NCBI GenBank assembly: GCA_900104495.1
Contig: FMXS01000009.1
Coordinates: 1-64,000 of the forward strand
Source of the DNA: Ruminococcaceae bacterium FB2012
GTDB lineage: Bacteria > Bacillota > Clostridia > Oscillospirales > Ruminococcaceae
Reading direction: 5' to 3'
Length of the DNA stretch: 64,000 nt
How positions within the stretch are numbered: the first letter of the stretch is position 1; every line of letters begins with the position of its first letter. The notes beneath the pieces were generated by a model. The model made no database searches, was not told the origin of the DNA, and saw only the letters and a list, made by a program, of their open reading frames with translations. Position numbers and translations under genes: made by a program. Below, in pieces: positions 32,299 through 40,117 of this stretch.

Positions 32299-32398
32299 CA
32301 GGTGAATTTGATAAAAAAGATGATACCGGCTTCGCAGGTGCCGCACTGATGACTCAATCTGCCGGGAGACCTATTTTGAACCAAAGCAAAAGAAAGGA
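32299..32398 (+). repeat. Relic of a deleted lipoprotein gene tail
   Basis: GACCTATTTTGAACC occurs at the end of member 3 and again, as AGACCTATTTTGAACCAAAGC, just before the ribosome site of member 4. The intervening sequence also keeps a short CAATCTGCCGGG part of the same tail. This suggests unequal recombination that removed most of another paralogue. Confidence 0.55.
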
Positions 32399-33535
32399 AT
32401 GATGACCGTGAAAAAGTTAACAGCAATACTGGCGGCGGCGGTGCTTATGCTCACCGCCTGCGCGGAGGACTCGGAAAACTACAAGGACGATTCTCTTGTA
32501 GTCGAGAAGAAGGAGATCTCAAAAATCTACGAGGGCTATGAAGACCTGCAGGGAAAGGATTTCGAGCTGTTTAAAATGCCCGACAATATCGAACCGCAGA
32601 GCTTTGAAAAAGTATATAAATTCAAAGCATCTGTAAAATACGGTTCAAAAGATAATCTTGAGCAGGCCAAAAAGATCTGCAAAGCCTTTTTTGGTGACCA
32701 ATACGAAGAAAACAGCTTTACTGTAGATAACAAGGTGTTTGAAAACATACACTATAGGGACTCAAAAGGAAATATCTGTGACTATTATGACGGCTTTACA
32801 GGTATGAGCTTTGTGGACAGAGTCAATCTTCAGGAGGCGAGTTTTGAAGGGATCTACAAAGTGAGCACAGACGGAGAGAAGGTCATTGATTTCGGCAGCG
32901 AAAAAAGCACGGTCGCGGAAGTGGCCGACAGTGCAAGAAGGTTTTTCAACGAGAACATTTCTGCCTATTCCGATTATCACGCCGAACCGCAGGATATCTA
33001 TCTGTACAGCTACGGAAGGAGAAAGATCGCAGAGATAATATACCGTGTCGAGTACGAAGGCGTTCCCTTTGAGGAATACGTCTCTCCAACAGGGAAAAGC
33101 ATTGATCTTGGAAACGGAATGACATCGCTGACCTTTTACAGCTTTGTACAGCCTGAATTGGATGTGTTCGGAAAAGATGATTTTTCAATTTTTCATTCCG
33201 ATCCCCCGTATGTAATAAAGAGTAAAGAAGAAGTTAAAGATCTGATATCTCTGAAAGATGCCTGCGAGATACTTAAAAACGGTCTTGCGGAGTATTCTCA
33301 GTATGCTTTTGACGATGTGAAGCTGATGTATGTGAATCTCTTTACAAGTGAAAATCCTGAGAATATGATGAAGCTCACTGATGAAGAGCAAAGAGAATTC
33401 TTCGAGAAAACAGCAGCAGTCGAGCGTGAATTCACCCCTACATGGGCATTTATTATGAATAATAACGGCAGCGGTTTTGAACGGAAGCTTATTAAGGTCA
33501 ATGCGATCACGGGTGAGATAACAATGGATGTTTAA
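32399..33535 (+). CDS. Lipoprotein of the expanded array, member 4
   Basis: 378 residues from the ATG at 32399; a second ATG and a GTG (32408) follow within three codons and the GTG gives the MKK-like start of its paralogues with better ribosome-site spacing. Signal peptide KKLTAILAAAVLMLTAC. N-terminal KIYEGYEDLQGKDFELFKMP aligns with LYEGYEELQGNDYEVFTMP of the member at 35334, so these two are closest. C-terminal module: DLISLKDACEILKNGLAEYS, DVKLMYVNLF, PTWAFIM, IKVNAITGEITMDV. It precedes the two permease genes by 24 nt. Confidence 0.82.
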   Translation: MMTVKKLTAILAAAVLMLTACAEDSENYKDDSLVVEKKEISKIYEGYEDLQGKDFELFKMPDNIEPQSFEKVYKFKASVKYGSKDNLEQAKKICKAFFGDQYEENSFTVDNKVFENIHYRDSKGNICDYYDGFTGMSFVDRVNLQEASFEGIYKVSTDGEKVIDFGSEKSTVAEVADSARRFFNENISAYSDYHAEPQDIYLYSYGRRKIAEIIYRVEYEGVPFEEYVSPTGKSIDLGNGMTSLTFYSFVQPELDVFGKDDFSIFHSDPPYVIKSKEEVKDLISLKDACEILKNGLAEYSQYAFDDVKLMYVNLFTSENPENMMKLTDEEQREFFEKTAAVEREFTPTWAFIMNNNGSGFERKLIKVNAITGEITMDV

Positions 33536-33559
33536 AGCTGATAATAAAGCGGTGATAAT

Positions 33560-34435
33560 ATGAAATTCTTCCAAACCCTCAAACAAGACCTCAACAAAAC
33601 AATAATCAACCTCGGATTCGCGGGAGCCGTGCTGATGACCTGCATCCTCTGCTTTACGGCCTCTGCCTACCGGGACAACTCCAACGACAAGAGCTATTCG
33701 ATCTTTGAGGCGTTCTTTTCTTTTGACCGAAAGTTCATCGCCTCCCATGACGATTTTGCGTCGATACGGCTGTTCGCAAACGGCCTCGGCGGGTATGTAG
33801 CAATGTTCATTCCCATAATCGTGGCGTTCCCGTTTATGGTCTCATTCTGTGCCGAGCGCAACAACGGGCTGATGCGCTTCACTATCTCACGCTCCGGAAA
33901 GCTAAGATATTATCTGTCCAAATTTTCGGCCTCGTTTCTTTCGGGCGGGCTTGCCGTGATGATCGGCCTTGCTCTTTTCGGCGTGGTAGTCTGGATAGCC
34001 TTTCCCTCGCTGGACAGCTACAACCTCGACCCCGAGCAGCTTGAATGGATAATACCAAACGGCGCTTTTGCGGCAATAGCAAAGAACCTGCTCGCGGCAT
34101 TCATATACGGCGCATTTTCAACGCTTCCCGCATTCTTCCTTTCGTCGTTCTGCAAGAATCCGTACATCATCACCTGCCTGCCGTTCATGCTGATCTACAT
34201 ATGGAATACGACTATGAATAAGATCATCTCCAAAGCCTTTGAGACCGGAGATTTTGAGGTCTATGAAAGGATATCGCCCTTCATGCCCGACTCACCTCGG
34301 CAGCTGGCATATATCAAATTTTCAGAGATGACGGCGGGACAAACAAAAATGCTTATTTTCAACGGAGCGTATCTGATAGTGCTGCTGATCGGGTTCATCT
34401 TGATAATGAACCTTAGAACCGATAAGGGCAATTAG
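33560..34435 (+). CDS. ABC-2-type transporter permease 1
   Basis: 291 residues, six helices (about 17-37, 77-95, 122-145, 170-192, 200-218, 262-283). The helix 2 region with ERNNGLMRFTISRSGKLRYYLSKF matches the first cytosolic coupling loop of ABC-2 exporters of the bacitracin/lantibiotic-immunity kind. The ATG follows a GGTGATAAT site. It forms a heterodimer candidate with the next gene and is powered by the ATPase at 36455. Confidence 0.82.
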   Translation: MKFFQTLKQDLNKTIINLGFAGAVLMTCILCFTASAYRDNSNDKSYSIFEAFFSFDRKFIASHDDFASIRLFANGLGGYVAMFIPIIVAFPFMVSFCAERNNGLMRFTISRSGKLRYYLSKFSASFLSGGLAVMIGLALFGVVVWIAFPSLDSYNLDPEQLEWIIPNGAFAAIAKNLLAAFIYGAFSTLPAFFLSSFCKNPYIITCLPFMLIYIWNTTMNKIISKAFETGDFEVYERISPFMPDSPRQLAYIKFSEMTAGQTKMLIFNGAYLIVLLIGFILIMNLRTDKGN

Positions 34436-34446
34436 GGGGTGCCGAT

Positions 34447-35319
34447 ATGAAAAAATTAAACTTCAAGCAAGCCTTTTCCTGCGCCCGAACGGAGTATATA
34501 AAATGGGTCTGCGACGCACGAATGATAATCCTCGGAGTGCTTGTGATATTCATTTACACCTTCGCTATCGAGCCCCTTTTGAAGAATGCAGAAGAAATGG
34601 GCGAGCCGCTGAACATCCTTGAACCGTTCATCGCAATAGCAAACAGCGGCGCGATACTGCTTATTATTCCGCTGGTTTTCCTCACGCTGATAGCCGACTT
34701 CCCGAAGATCGACACCAACACGGTTTTCTACATCATCCGCGTCGGGCGGGTGAATTGGCTCCTCGGTCAGATCATTAAACTTGTGATGATGGCGCTCTCC
34801 TATCTCGCTTTTATATTCGCGGGGGCGGTCATTCCAATGCTCGAGCGTGGCTTTTGGTACAACGGCTGGAGCAACGTAGCCACGCAGTTTGCGGTACGTT
34901 TCCCGGAGAAGTCCGGCAACTTCGGCGTGCAGCTGCTGCCGGAAAATCTCTATAATCAGCTGTCGGTTTTCAAAGCAGCGATACAAAGCTATCTGCTTGT
35001 GTTCGCATATCTTATGATCATCGGGCTTTTGCTGCTTGCATTCTCGCTCGTGAAGAAAAAGACTATGGGTTTCGTCCTCTGCGGTGCAGTGATCTCCCTC
35101 GGAACGGCGTTCTGCTCGATCAAGACCGTGCTGATGTGGAGTATGCCTATGGCGAACAGCATCATCTGGCTGCACTTCACGAAATACTTCCGGCAGCCGG
35201 TTGTGTCGCTGACATTCTCGATAATTTATCTCTGCACGTTCATCGCCGCGCTGATAGTTTTCTGCGTGGCGGCTATAAAAAAATTCAACTATGACAATGT
35301 GGCGGAGATAGCGACGTGA
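34447..35319 (+). CDS. ABC-2-type transporter permease 2
   Basis: 290 residues, six helices, preceded by AGGGGGTGCC. N-terminal FSCARTEYIKWVCDARMIIL and coupling loop IIRVGRVNWLLGQIIKLVMM are typical of ABC-2 permeases. Its stop overlaps the GTG of a leader frame for the next lipoprotein (35316), although the better start is 35334. Substrate unknown. Confidence 0.82.
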   Translation: MKKLNFKQAFSCARTEYIKWVCDARMIILGVLVIFIYTFAIEPLLKNAEEMGEPLNILEPFIAIANSGAILLIIPLVFLTLIADFPKIDTNTVFYIIRVGRVNWLLGQIIKLVMMALSYLAFIFAGAVIPMLERGFWYNGWSNVATQFAVRFPEKSGNFGVQLLPENLYNQLSVFKAAIQSYLLVFAYLMIIGLLLLAFSLVKKKTMGFVLCGAVISLGTAFCSIKTVLMWSMPMANSIIWLHFTKYFRQPVVSLTFSIIYLCTFIAALIVFCVAAIKKFNYDNVAEIAT

Positions 35320-35333
35320 AAGGAAATAGAAAA

Positions 35334-36458
35334 ATGAAAATCAGAAAAGTGATAGCTTTGTTCTGTGCGGCAATAATGCTCACCGCCTGCGCGGAAAACG
35401 ATGCTGACCAACAGCAGACAGACTCGGCGGAAGCAAAGCCTGTCTCAGAACTGTATGAGGGATATGAGGAGCTGCAAGGAAATGACTATGAGGTATTTAC
35501 AATGCCGGAAAAGATATTACCGCAGGGCATTGATAAGCTCTATACCTTTACGAGAAACAAGCGGTTTACAGTTGAGCAGGAACAGAACGGAAAACGTGTG
35601 TTCAAGGCTTTCTGGGGCAAGGAGTTTGACGAGAGCAAGTGCGCGTATTCCGCGTATGATACCTATTATACCTACAACGAGGACGGCGAAGAAACCGGCA
35701 GCTTTGATAACGGAAGTTTTATTTTGCAGAAAGCCGGCTCCGGAAGAATAAAAGACGACAAGGCGATCACATATTACAGCGTCGAGCAGGAACCGGATGC
35801 AGTAATCCAGCTTGCAGGCGGGAGTGTGAAAACATCTGAGCTTGCCGAGAAAACAAAGCAATTCATCGCTGACTGCGGAGCGGATGTTCTTTACGGGGAT
35901 TTTTCTGTTGAGCCGATGTGGGTAACTGTGTTTGATACAGACAAAGGAATAAATGCAAGCGTGATCTGCGCTCTGTATTACTGCGGAGTACCCACAGATA
36001 CATTTACAAATTATTATAAAACCGGACAGAAGGACGGTCAGATGACGGACACTTACTATATCGCTCCGATGCTGACCTTGCAATTTGCAGGTCCTGATGA
36101 TCTCAGAACGGCGCGTTTTTCAAGCGGTATCCGGATATACGACAAAAAAGAACTCACCTCGGCTATCACGCTGAAAGGAGCAGTATCACTGCTGGAGAAA
36201 GAGCTTGCGGAATATTCGGATTATGATTTCTTGTCAGTCAGGCTGTGCTATTGCTGTCTCTTAACAAGGCCGAACGGCGAAGAGTACGCAGATGATGAGA
36301 GCAAAATGAAAGAGCTTAAGGAGTCACTTTTGGATATCCACGATGAATTTGTTCCGACATGGTGCTTTTATTATCTGACATTAGCAGGACAAATGGAACT
36401 GATAAAGGTCAATGCCATCACCGGCGAGATAACGATAGACAAGGAGCAGACATCATGA
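35334..36458 (+). CDS. Lipoprotein of the expanded array, member 5, inside the ABC operon
   Basis: 374 residues from the ATG at 35334 (AAAGGA site). Signal peptide MKIRKVIALFCAAIMLTAC. LYEGYEELQGNDYEVFTMPE near residue 40 and the C-terminal module TSAITLKGAVSLLEKELAEY, SVRLCYCCLL, PTWCFYYL, IKVNAITGEITID mark it as a paralogue of member 4. It lies between permease 2 and the ATPase and overlaps both reading frames' ends, so it is an integral part of the transporter operon. This physical linkage is the best clue to the role of the whole array. Confidence 0.85.
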   Translation: MKIRKVIALFCAAIMLTACAENDADQQQTDSAEAKPVSELYEGYEELQGNDYEVFTMPEKILPQGIDKLYTFTRNKRFTVEQEQNGKRVFKAFWGKEFDESKCAYSAYDTYYTYNEDGEETGSFDNGSFILQKAGSGRIKDDKAITYYSVEQEPDAVIQLAGGSVKTSELAEKTKQFIADCGADVLYGDFSVEPMWVTVFDTDKGINASVICALYYCGVPTDTFTNYYKTGQKDGQMTDTYYIAPMLTLQFAGPDDLRTARFSSGIRIYDKKELTSAITLKGAVSLLEKELAEYSDYDFLSVRLCYCCLLTRPNGEEYADDESKMKELKESLLDIHDEFVPTWCFYYLTLAGQMELIKVNAITGEITIDKEQTS

Positions 36459-37093
36459 ACATCATCGAAGTAAAAAACGTAGATCTCACCCTCGGCAAAA
36501 CTGACATTCTGAAAAAGATAAACGTCACCTTTGAAGAGGGCAAGATACACGGCCTTATCGGCCGAAACGGCTCGGGAAAGACTATGCTTATGAAGTGTAT
36601 CTGCGGGTTCATCAAGCCCACTTACGGGGAGGTCGTGGTAGACGGCAATCGTGTCGGCAAGGATGTTGACTTCCCGAAAGATATGGGCATAATCATCGAA
36701 ACGCCGGGGTTTATCCCGTATTATTCGGGCTACAAGAATCTCAAGCTGCTGGCGGGGCTCAATCATAAGATAGGCAAGGCAGAAGTCCGCAATTCGATGA
36801 AGCAAGTCGGTCTTGATCCCGACCTGCGACGGCACGTCCGCAAGTACAGCCTCGGTATGCGTCAGCGGCTCGGACTTGCGCAGGCGATAATGGAAAACCC
36901 GAAGATACTTATCCTCGACGAGCCCTTCAACGGTCTCGACAAGGACGGCGTCAAAGAAATGCGGGAGTACCTTCTCGGCTACAGGGAACAGGGCAAGACC
37001 ATTCTGATATGCTCACACTCTGCGGAGGATATCTCGGTGCTTTGCGAGACGGTGCATGAAATGGATAAGGGAGTCATTGAGAAGATACAGTAA
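36455..37093 (+). CDS. ABC transporter ATPase
   Basis: 212 residues overlapping the lipoprotein stop by 4 nt (ATGA). Walker A GRNGSGKTM, signature YSLGMRQRLGLAQAIM, Walker B ILILDEPFNGLD and switch His in ICSHSAEDI. It is of the short antibiotic/lantibiotic-exporter type. With the two permeases and a lipoprotein it has the gene content of LanFEG-LanI immunity systems, but no lantibiotic gene is seen nearby. Confidence 0.92.
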   Translation: MNIIEVKNVDLTLGKTDILKKINVTFEEGKIHGLIGRNGSGKTMLMKCICGFIKPTYGEVVVDGNRVGKDVDFPKDMGIIIETPGFIPYYSGYKNLKLLAGLNHKIGKAEVRNSMKQVGLDPDLRRHVRKYSLGMRQRLGLAQAIMENPKILILDEPFNGLDKDGVKEMREYLLGYREQGKTILICSHSAEDISVLCETVHEMDKGVIEKIQ

Positions 37094-37131
37094 AATCGCG
37101 GAATATAACAAACAGCATAGAAGGAAAATAT

Positions 37132-37187
37132 CAGAGGCTGCGATGAAGGCAGCCTCTGACGGGCCGCACGTTTTGTGCGGCTTTTTC
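37132..37187 (+). terminator. Double terminator of the ABC-lipoprotein operon
   Basis: CAGAGGCTGC/GCAGCCTCTG (37132-37158) is a perfect 10-bp stem; GCCGCAC-GTTTT-GTGCGGC (37163-37181) follows at once with TTTTT. Confidence 0.88.
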
Positions 37188-37210
37188 CGTATTTTGTCGC
37201 ATCTAAGGTA

Positions 37211-37239
37211 TTGCACTTGAAGAAACAATGTGTTATAAT
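37211..37239 (+). promoter_or_regulatory. Promoter of the sensor kinase/REC-XRE pair
   Basis: TTGCAC (37211-37216), 17-nt spacer, TATAAT (37234-37239). The ATG at 37294 follows AAGAGGGAT. Confidence 0.75.
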
Positions 37240-37293
37240 ATGTATTGTTAAATTTCAAAAGTAAATATCCGTATCTTGTCAAGAGGGATAAAG

Positions 37294-38583
37294 ATGATCT
37301 CTGTCTATTTTGAGAATAATTTCATGACGCTGCTGATCCTTTCGGCAGTGGTCATGCTGATGTTTGCCAATAAGAAAAACCGTATAGCCGGCTCGGAGCT
37401 TTTTTCGGCGGGCGTTGTCCTGCTGCTGATAATCACGGTCACGGACACCCTTGAAACTCTGTGTGCAGCCGGTGATCCCGTTCTGGATCTGGACCTTGCC
37501 CGAAGGATCGAGTTAAGAAAGGCGCTGGGAGCGGCCAATTATATCCTTCGGCCTTTTATAATCCTGATCGAAGTGCTGATACTCACCCCGTCGGGGCATA
37601 TGTTAAGGCCGCTGCTGGCTGTGCCTGTGGTCGTGAATTCGGCAGTATATGCCACCGCTTTCTTCGGCAGCAGCGTAGCCTTCGGCATAACCCCTTCCAA
37701 CACCTTTTTCCGAGGTCCGCTGGGAAATACGATATTCGTTACGCAGATAGTCTACGTCTCCGTGCTGCTGGTCTTTTCGGTCAAAAGATTCAAGAACTCC
37801 GACTGGAGAAGAAGCAGCATCCTGCTGCTTATAATCGCACAGGTCATTATTGCGGCGTTGCTTGAATACGGTAACATCCTCACGGGGTATTCCAACAGCG
37901 TCACCGCTCTCGTCATACTTGAATACTATATCTTTCTAACCGTGGTTTATCAGCAGGAGATGCGGGAGGCTATCATCCAGCGTGACCTTAAACTTGAAAA
38001 GGACAAAATGCTGATGCTCCGCAATCAGATACATCCGCATTTTATCTACAATTCTCTGAGCATCATCCGTTCGCTGGCAAAACACGACAGTTCCAAGGCG
38101 GTAAGCTGTATCGACAGCTTCTCCGATTACCTGAAAGCTCATATCTGCGCCATAGAGACCGACAGCATGATCTTTTTTGAGAAAGAGCTTTACAACGTCA
38201 AGGCCTATCTCGACCTTGCAAGAGCCGACACTTCACGAAAGATCGAGGTGATCTACCGCCTCGGCGTCAAGGATTTTATGCTCCCGCCGCTGTCCCTTGA
38301 ACCGATAATCGAGAACGCGGTGAACCACGGCCTCAGCCGTGACGGCGGTGTCATCACCATTTGTACGGAGGAGACGGAGGAGAACTATATCGTCCGCATC
38401 TCGGACAACGGGACCGCCAGGCGTTTGCCGGACAATGACAAGCCTTTCCACCTCGGTGTGGGCATCGAGAACACCCGCAGTCGGCTTGCAATGCACTGCG
38501 GCGGAAGCCTTGAAATGGATATGGCCGAAAGCGGCACTACGGTGACAGTCAGCATTCCTAAGAACAGGGGGAAAGAACAATGA
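37294..38583 (+). CDS. Membrane sensor histidine kinase, LytS/His_kinase type
   Basis: 429 residues. Six or seven N-terminal helices (to about 215) form the sensor, with no large outside domain. The kinase part has the phospho-acceptor motif NQIHPHFIYNSLSIIRSLAK (PF06580 type, H before F-I-Y-N), then PPLSLEPIIENAVNHGLSRD (N box), RISDNGTARR and GVGIENTRSRLAMHCGG (G boxes). Kinases of this class usually partner with LytTR-type regulators controlling peptides or competence. Its stop overlaps the next gene by 4 nt. Confidence 0.9.
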   Translation: MISVYFENNFMTLLILSAVVMLMFANKKNRIAGSELFSAGVVLLLIITVTDTLETLCAAGDPVLDLDLARRIELRKALGAANYILRPFIILIEVLILTPSGHMLRPLLAVPVVVNSAVYATAFFGSSVAFGITPSNTFFRGPLGNTIFVTQIVYVSVLLVFSVKRFKNSDWRRSSILLLIIAQVIIAALLEYGNILTGYSNSVTALVILEYYIFLTVVYQQEMREAIIQRDLKLEKDKMLMLRNQIHPHFIYNSLSIIRSLAKHDSSKAVSCIDSFSDYLKAHICAIETDSMIFFEKELYNVKAYLDLARADTSRKIEVIYRLGVKDFMLPPLSLEPIIENAVNHGLSRDGGVITICTEETEENYIVRISDNGTARRLPDNDKPFHLGVGIENTRSRLAMHCGGSLEMDMAESGTTVTVSIPKNRGKEQ

Positions 38584-39173
38584 AGGTACTGGTAGTTGAC
38601 GACAATCAGCTGATCGTCGATGATTATCTCGACGAGGTGAGCAAAATAGCTCCCGACGCGGAATGCATCGGAACCAGCCGTGCCTCCGAAGTGGAGGGGC
38701 TTTTCAGAGAAAACCTTTTCGACGTGGTGCTTATGGATATCGATATGCCGGAGATCAACGGCATCGAGCTTGCCGCAAAACTGCTGGAGATCAAGCCCAA
38801 CACCAATATCATCTATATCACCGGACACGAGCAGTTCGCCCTTGAAAGCTTCAGCACCAACCCCAGCACCTTCCTCGTCAAACCCATAAACACCGAAAGG
38901 CTCCGTAACGCCTTTGAGCATCTGCGCTATCCCGTGTCGAAGATCACAGACGAGTCCATTGCCAACGAGTACGCCGGAGATAACCTTATCGGGCGCAGGA
39001 TCGCCAAATACCGCACCGAAAGGAATATGACCCGTGAACAGCTGGCCGCTCAGCTGGGAGTGACCGTTTCCACCATTTCCCGATGGGAGAACGGCAAGCG
39101 CATCCCGGACATCGTCACTTTTCTGAAACTGGCGCAGGTCCTCACCGTGGAGCCCGGCGATCTGATGTACTGA
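38580..39173 (+). CDS. Response regulator with a REC domain fused to an XRE helix-turn-helix
   Basis: 197 residues. REC domain 1-120 with acidic pocket VVDD, phospho-acceptor D53 in LMDIDMPEINGIELA, and K in FLVKPINTERL. Residues ~136-195 are a Cro/C1-type HTH: RIAKYRTERNMTREQLAAQL, GVTVSTISRWENGKRIPD and FLKLAQVLTVEPGDLMY. Partner kinases of the LytS class normally drive LytTR or AraC outputs, so an XRE output is unusual. Overlaps the kinase gene and almost certainly is its target. Confidence 0.9.
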   Translation: MKVLVVDDNQLIVDDYLDEVSKIAPDAECIGTSRASEVEGLFRENLFDVVLMDIDMPEINGIELAAKLLEIKPNTNIIYITGHEQFALESFSTNPSTFLVKPINTERLRNAFEHLRYPVSKITDESIANEYAGDNLIGRRIAKYRTERNMTREQLAAQLGVTVSTISRWENGKRIPDIVTFLKLAQVLTVEPGDLMY

Positions 39174-39189
39174 ATTTTTTGTAAAATTT

Positions 39190-39216
39190 CCCGTCTGCAC
39201 CTGCAGGCGGGTTTTT
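39190..39216 (+). terminator. Terminator after the REC-XRE gene
   Basis: CCCGTCTGC-ACCT-GCAGGCGGG followed by TTTTT. Confidence 0.85.
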
Positions 39217-39306
39217 GTATTATTTTGCAGCCCCGCCGTGAAATAATCTCCTCGCAAACGGGGGATAATATTCTCAAAGAAAAATCACGGCAAAGGAGTG
39301 CTGAAA

Positions 39307-39558
39307 ATGGAAAAAATTACATCGAAGAAGCGTCCCGCCGGGGGAAGAAAGGCCGGGAGATTTCTCCTGTTCGTGACGGTGTTTGTGCTTGTATGCGTCC
39401 TGCTGAACGTGCTGTGCGTGACGTTTTCGGTCAACAGCAAAGTCGATCTGTTTTCCTTCGGGGAGCTTGTTTCCGTCATTTTCGGCGCAGGAGTCATCGG
39501 CTATTTTCTGATCCTCAAAGATGATAAGCCCAGGGAAGACGATACCGCCCGAAGCTGA
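39307..39558 (+). CDS. Small two-helix membrane protein
   Basis: 83 residues; ATG at 39307 behind AAAGGAGTGCTGAAA. A basic start (EKITSKKRPAGGRKAGR) is followed by helices at about 18-40 and 50-68, then a charged tail DDKPREDDTARS. No family recognised. It has its own terminator and may be a small accessory to the neighbouring two-component or ABC system. Confidence 0.6.
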   Translation: MEKITSKKRPAGGRKAGRFLLFVTVFVLVCVLLNVLCVTFSVNSKVDLFSFGELVSVIFGAGVIGYFLILKDDKPREDDTARS

Positions 39559-39564
39559 ACTTTT

Positions 39565-39605
39565 CGCCGTGTTTGTCCGATGTGACAGATCACGGCGATT
39601 TTTTT
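39565..39605 (+). terminator. Terminator after the small membrane gene
   Basis: CGCCGTG (39565-39571) pairs with CACGGCG (39591-39597), followed by ATTTTTTT. Confidence 0.8.
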
Positions 39606-39636
39606 GTGCATCTCACACAAAAATAGCATTCTCCCC

Positions 39637-39694
39637 TTGACAAACCCGCCGGGAGAGTGTATGCTTTAAGTGTACTACGCGGAATAGTACACTT
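39637..39694 (+). promoter_or_regulatory. Promoter with a perfect inverted-repeat operator for the GntR regulator
   Basis: TTGACA (39637-39642), 17-nt spacer, TATGCT (39660-39665). Immediately downstream, AAGTGTACTA (39668-39677) and TAGTACACTT (39685-39694) form a 10-bp inverted repeat with a 7-nt centre covering the transcription start. This is the expected position and form of a YtrA-type GntR operator, so the operon is probably self-repressed. Confidence 0.88.
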
Positions 39695-39716
39695 GATACA
39701 CTAAGGCGGTGAACGG

Positions 39717-40094
39717 ATGATAACCATAAACCCTTCGGACAAGACCCCGATATTTGAACAGATATGCAAATGTGTTTGCAGAGATATAGCCGTGGGCACT
39801 CTCCGTGAGGGTGACAGGCTGCCTTCGGCAAGAGAACTGGCCAAAATGCTGACTCTTAATCCAAATACCGTGGCCAAGGCCTACGGTATGCTTGAACGGG
39901 ACGGCATCATCTATTCGGTGCAGGGCAAGGGATGCTTTGTGGCGAAGCACGAAGGCAAGGCCAACGAAAAGCTGACGGAGAATTTCCGTTCGGCGGTACG
40001 GGAGGCACTGGACGCAGGAGCCGACCCGGAGGAGCTTATCACCGTGGTAAAAGAATTGAGCCTTCGGTATCAGCAGAACAAAAGATCAGAATAA
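39717..40094 (+). CDS. GntR-family repressor, YtrA subfamily
   Basis: 125 residues, ATG behind AAGGCGGTGAAC. Winged HTH with the YtrA signature: TPIFEQICKCVCRDIAVGTL, DRLPSARELAKMLTLNPNTV and AKAYGMLERDGIIYSVQGKG. The C-terminal part is a short dimerisation helix without a large ligand domain, as in YtrA. Such regulators repress ABC transporter operons and respond to cell-wall antibiotics. Confidence 0.9.
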   Translation: MITINPSDKTPIFEQICKCVCRDIAVGTLREGDRLPSARELAKMLTLNPNTVAKAYGMLERDGIIYSVQGKGCFVAKHEGKANEKLTENFRSAVREALDAGADPEELITVVKELSLRYQQNKRSE

Positions 40095-40117
40095 ACGTGA
40101 GGGAAGGAGCGATCGCT

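Noticed and set aside
27184..37093. Lantibiotic biosynthesis cluster
   Set aside because: Transporter and lipoproteins fit LanFEG/LanI-like immunity, but no LanM/LanB/LanC enzyme or precursor peptide was found within the window.
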